Below, piece by piece: positions 63,048 through 64,000 of a stretch of DNA of 64,000 nucleotides (positions are counted from its first letter, which is position 1; every line of letters begins with the position of its first letter). The DNA is from Pseudozyma flocculosa PF-1. Lineage: Eukaryota; Basidiomycota; Ustilaginomycetes; Ustilaginales; Ustilaginaceae. Made by a program: the position numbers and the translations under genes. The stretch spans positions 1 through 64,000 of the forward strand of contig NW_006920898.1 in assembly GCF_000417875.1 (NCBI RefSeq), written 5' to 3'. The notes under the pieces are model-generated. The model worked only from the letters and a program-made list of their open reading frames with translations. It was not told where the DNA came from and searched no databases.

Positions 63048-63701
63048 CTATGACCGCGCCGCGCCACCGAGCTGGTGCGACGAGGGATGCAGGAGGGGTT
63101 GGATTTCGATTCAGCAATCCACGACCAGTGTCGAGCGCCGCAGGTCAAGCTCAAGCTGCTGCGACGACTCACCATGATGCTCTCCATTTCCTCGTCTCCG
63201 AGCACGAGGGCGGGCGTCCTCCAGAACCTCTCGGGCAGCAGATGCGTGTCTTCTGCCACCTCGCGTCCGCTCATCGAGATGTTGCCCAGCAGACCGCTCG
63301 ACGAGCCGGCGCCGCCCGCCGCGCTCGACGATGACGATGACGATGCCGAGGCCGAGGCGGTGTCGTTGAGTTTGGACGGGTCAAAGTGCGGGCCGCTCTC
63401 GTAGGCCTGCTGGAACTTTTGGAAGTTGTCGGCGACGTTGGGTGGTGCGGCGGGGTGCGGGTGCGGGACGTGTGCCTCTGCGTTGCGACGAGGAGGGGTG
63501 GGCGGCGAGGGGGAGCAAGGAACGACGGGCGGGGGTCAGTCGGACGGGGTCCACGAAGGCGTACGCTGGCCAGACGGATTCCTCCCCGCTCGTCTGCTAT
63601 CTCTTTGGAGGCCACTGCTGCTCACCTTTGGGCGCCTTGCGATCCGGGAAGCGGAATCCAGGCTTGTGGACGTGGGCGCGTCGAACCAGCGTCCTGAACA
63701 T
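63048..63701 (-). CDS. Small predicted mitochondrial protein (134 aa), function unknown
   Basis: Three exons (63701-63626, 63477-63173, 63071-63048) give 134 aa. Introns are 148 and 101 nt with GTGAGC/GTGAGT donors and CAG acceptors; the last exon is only 24 nt and adds LGGAARS before the stop. The N-terminus MFRTLVRRAHVHKPGFRFP is basic, lacks acidic residues and looks like a mitochondrial presequence. Next come a short helix (NFQKFQQAYESGPHFDPSKL), a Ser/Gly linker, and a C-terminal segment LPERFWRTPALVLGDEEMESIM. I do not recognise the family; a small mitochondrial ribosomal or assembly protein is a guess from size and charge. An alternative reading without the last splice runs through a long non-conserved frame and was not chosen. 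Confidence 0.62.
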
Positions 63702-64000
63702 GGCGGCGATGGTCGGTCGGTCGAGTCAGTTGCTAGTGGGAGTGGCCTAGGACGGGTCGAGCCGTTCAGAGGTCAGGACGCCGTGTCGGTGTGCGAGGTG
63801 TGCAGTACCGTAGAATGTGTGCGTTGGGAAGGTTGGGTGGGTGCGTTGCTGGTAGAGGAAAGGCGGTGGGAGCTAAAGGCAGATGAGAGAGATGCAGACA
63901 ACGACGTCGACGTGGTCGATTGGCCTCGACCTCGACCGAGCTCGAGTTGGGCTGGGAACTGTCCGCTGGCCTTGGCCCAGTCTCTTGCGCCCGACTTGCG
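63702..64000. other. Upstream region of the small mitochondrial-type gene, window edge
   Basis: No feature beyond presumed promoter sequence can be supported. The window ends here, so any neighbouring gene is cut off. Confidence 0.4.

Noticed and set aside
62759..63274. Unspliced C-terminal extension of the small mitochondrial-type protein
   Set aside because: A GTGAGT donor at 63172 and a CAG acceptor at 63074-63072 give a short, sensible ending. The read-through sequence is not conserved-looking and overlaps the 3' end of TLG2.

Overview
The window is nuclear DNA from a filamentous or yeast-like fungus, most likely a basidiomycete and probably one of the Ustilaginomycotina. It is GC-rich, many genes have one long uninterrupted exon, and where introns occur they are short (85-195 nt) with GTGAGT-type donors. 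The gene set (RIC8, an NBR1 homologue, a gephyrin-like MoaB-MoeA fusion, HAP5) rules out a Saccharomyces-type yeast. The exact lineage is inference. No mobile element, CRISPR array, rRNA or tRNA gene was seen.

Layout. 0.3-4.0 kb: a cytosolic BSP-family metallopeptidase (+) converging on a peroxisomal acyl-CoA oxidase (-). 5.3-9.5 kb: an NBR1-type selective-autophagy receptor (+). 11.1-15.5 kb: one open frame joining an unrecognised low-complexity/coiled-coil protein to a dihydrofolate synthase (+). 15.7-17.2 kb: glutathione-dependent formaldehyde dehydrogenase (-, 3 exons). 18.3-21.6 kb: an SNF2/Rad5-16-class ATPase (+, 7 exons). 21.9-26.7 kb: a secreted orphan (-), a CHY zinc-finger protein (-, 5 exons, the first coding exon only 5 nt) and a second secreted orphan (+). 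27.2-31.4 kb: PBN1/PIG-X (+) converging on RIC8 (-). 31.4-34.6 kb: a gene-poor gap. 34.6-40.7 kb: an omega-type glutathione transferase (+) converging on a full-size PDR ABC transporter (-). 41.7-42.9 kb: HAP5/NF-YC (-). 44.0-45.4 kb: an SH3 protein of Nbp2/Skb5 type (+). 46.1-48.9 kb: molybdopterin synthesis fusion protein (+, 6 exons). 49.1-52.7 kb: a large disordered nuclear-type protein with TQP motifs (-). 54.1-57.1 kb: protein O-mannosyltransferase PMT4 (+). 57.6-59.9 kb: DUF4211 protein (-). 61.3-62.8 kb: t-SNARE TLG2 (+). 63.0-63.7 kb: a small predicted mitochondrial protein (-, 3 exons).

The genes are mostly unrelated housekeeping functions, as expected for a fungal chromosome arm, and no biosynthetic cluster or defence system is evident. 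Loose functional themes are ER glycosylation/GPI synthesis (PBN1, PMT4), detoxification (formaldehyde dehydrogenase, glutathione transferase, PDR pump) and vesicle/autophagy traffic (NBR1, TLG2). The least explained items are the folate-synthase fusion, the two secreted orphans, the TQP-motif protein and the small mitochondrial protein. Exon boundaries were worked out by hand from splice signals and protein-family continuity; reading frames were checked to close, but no transcript data were available.
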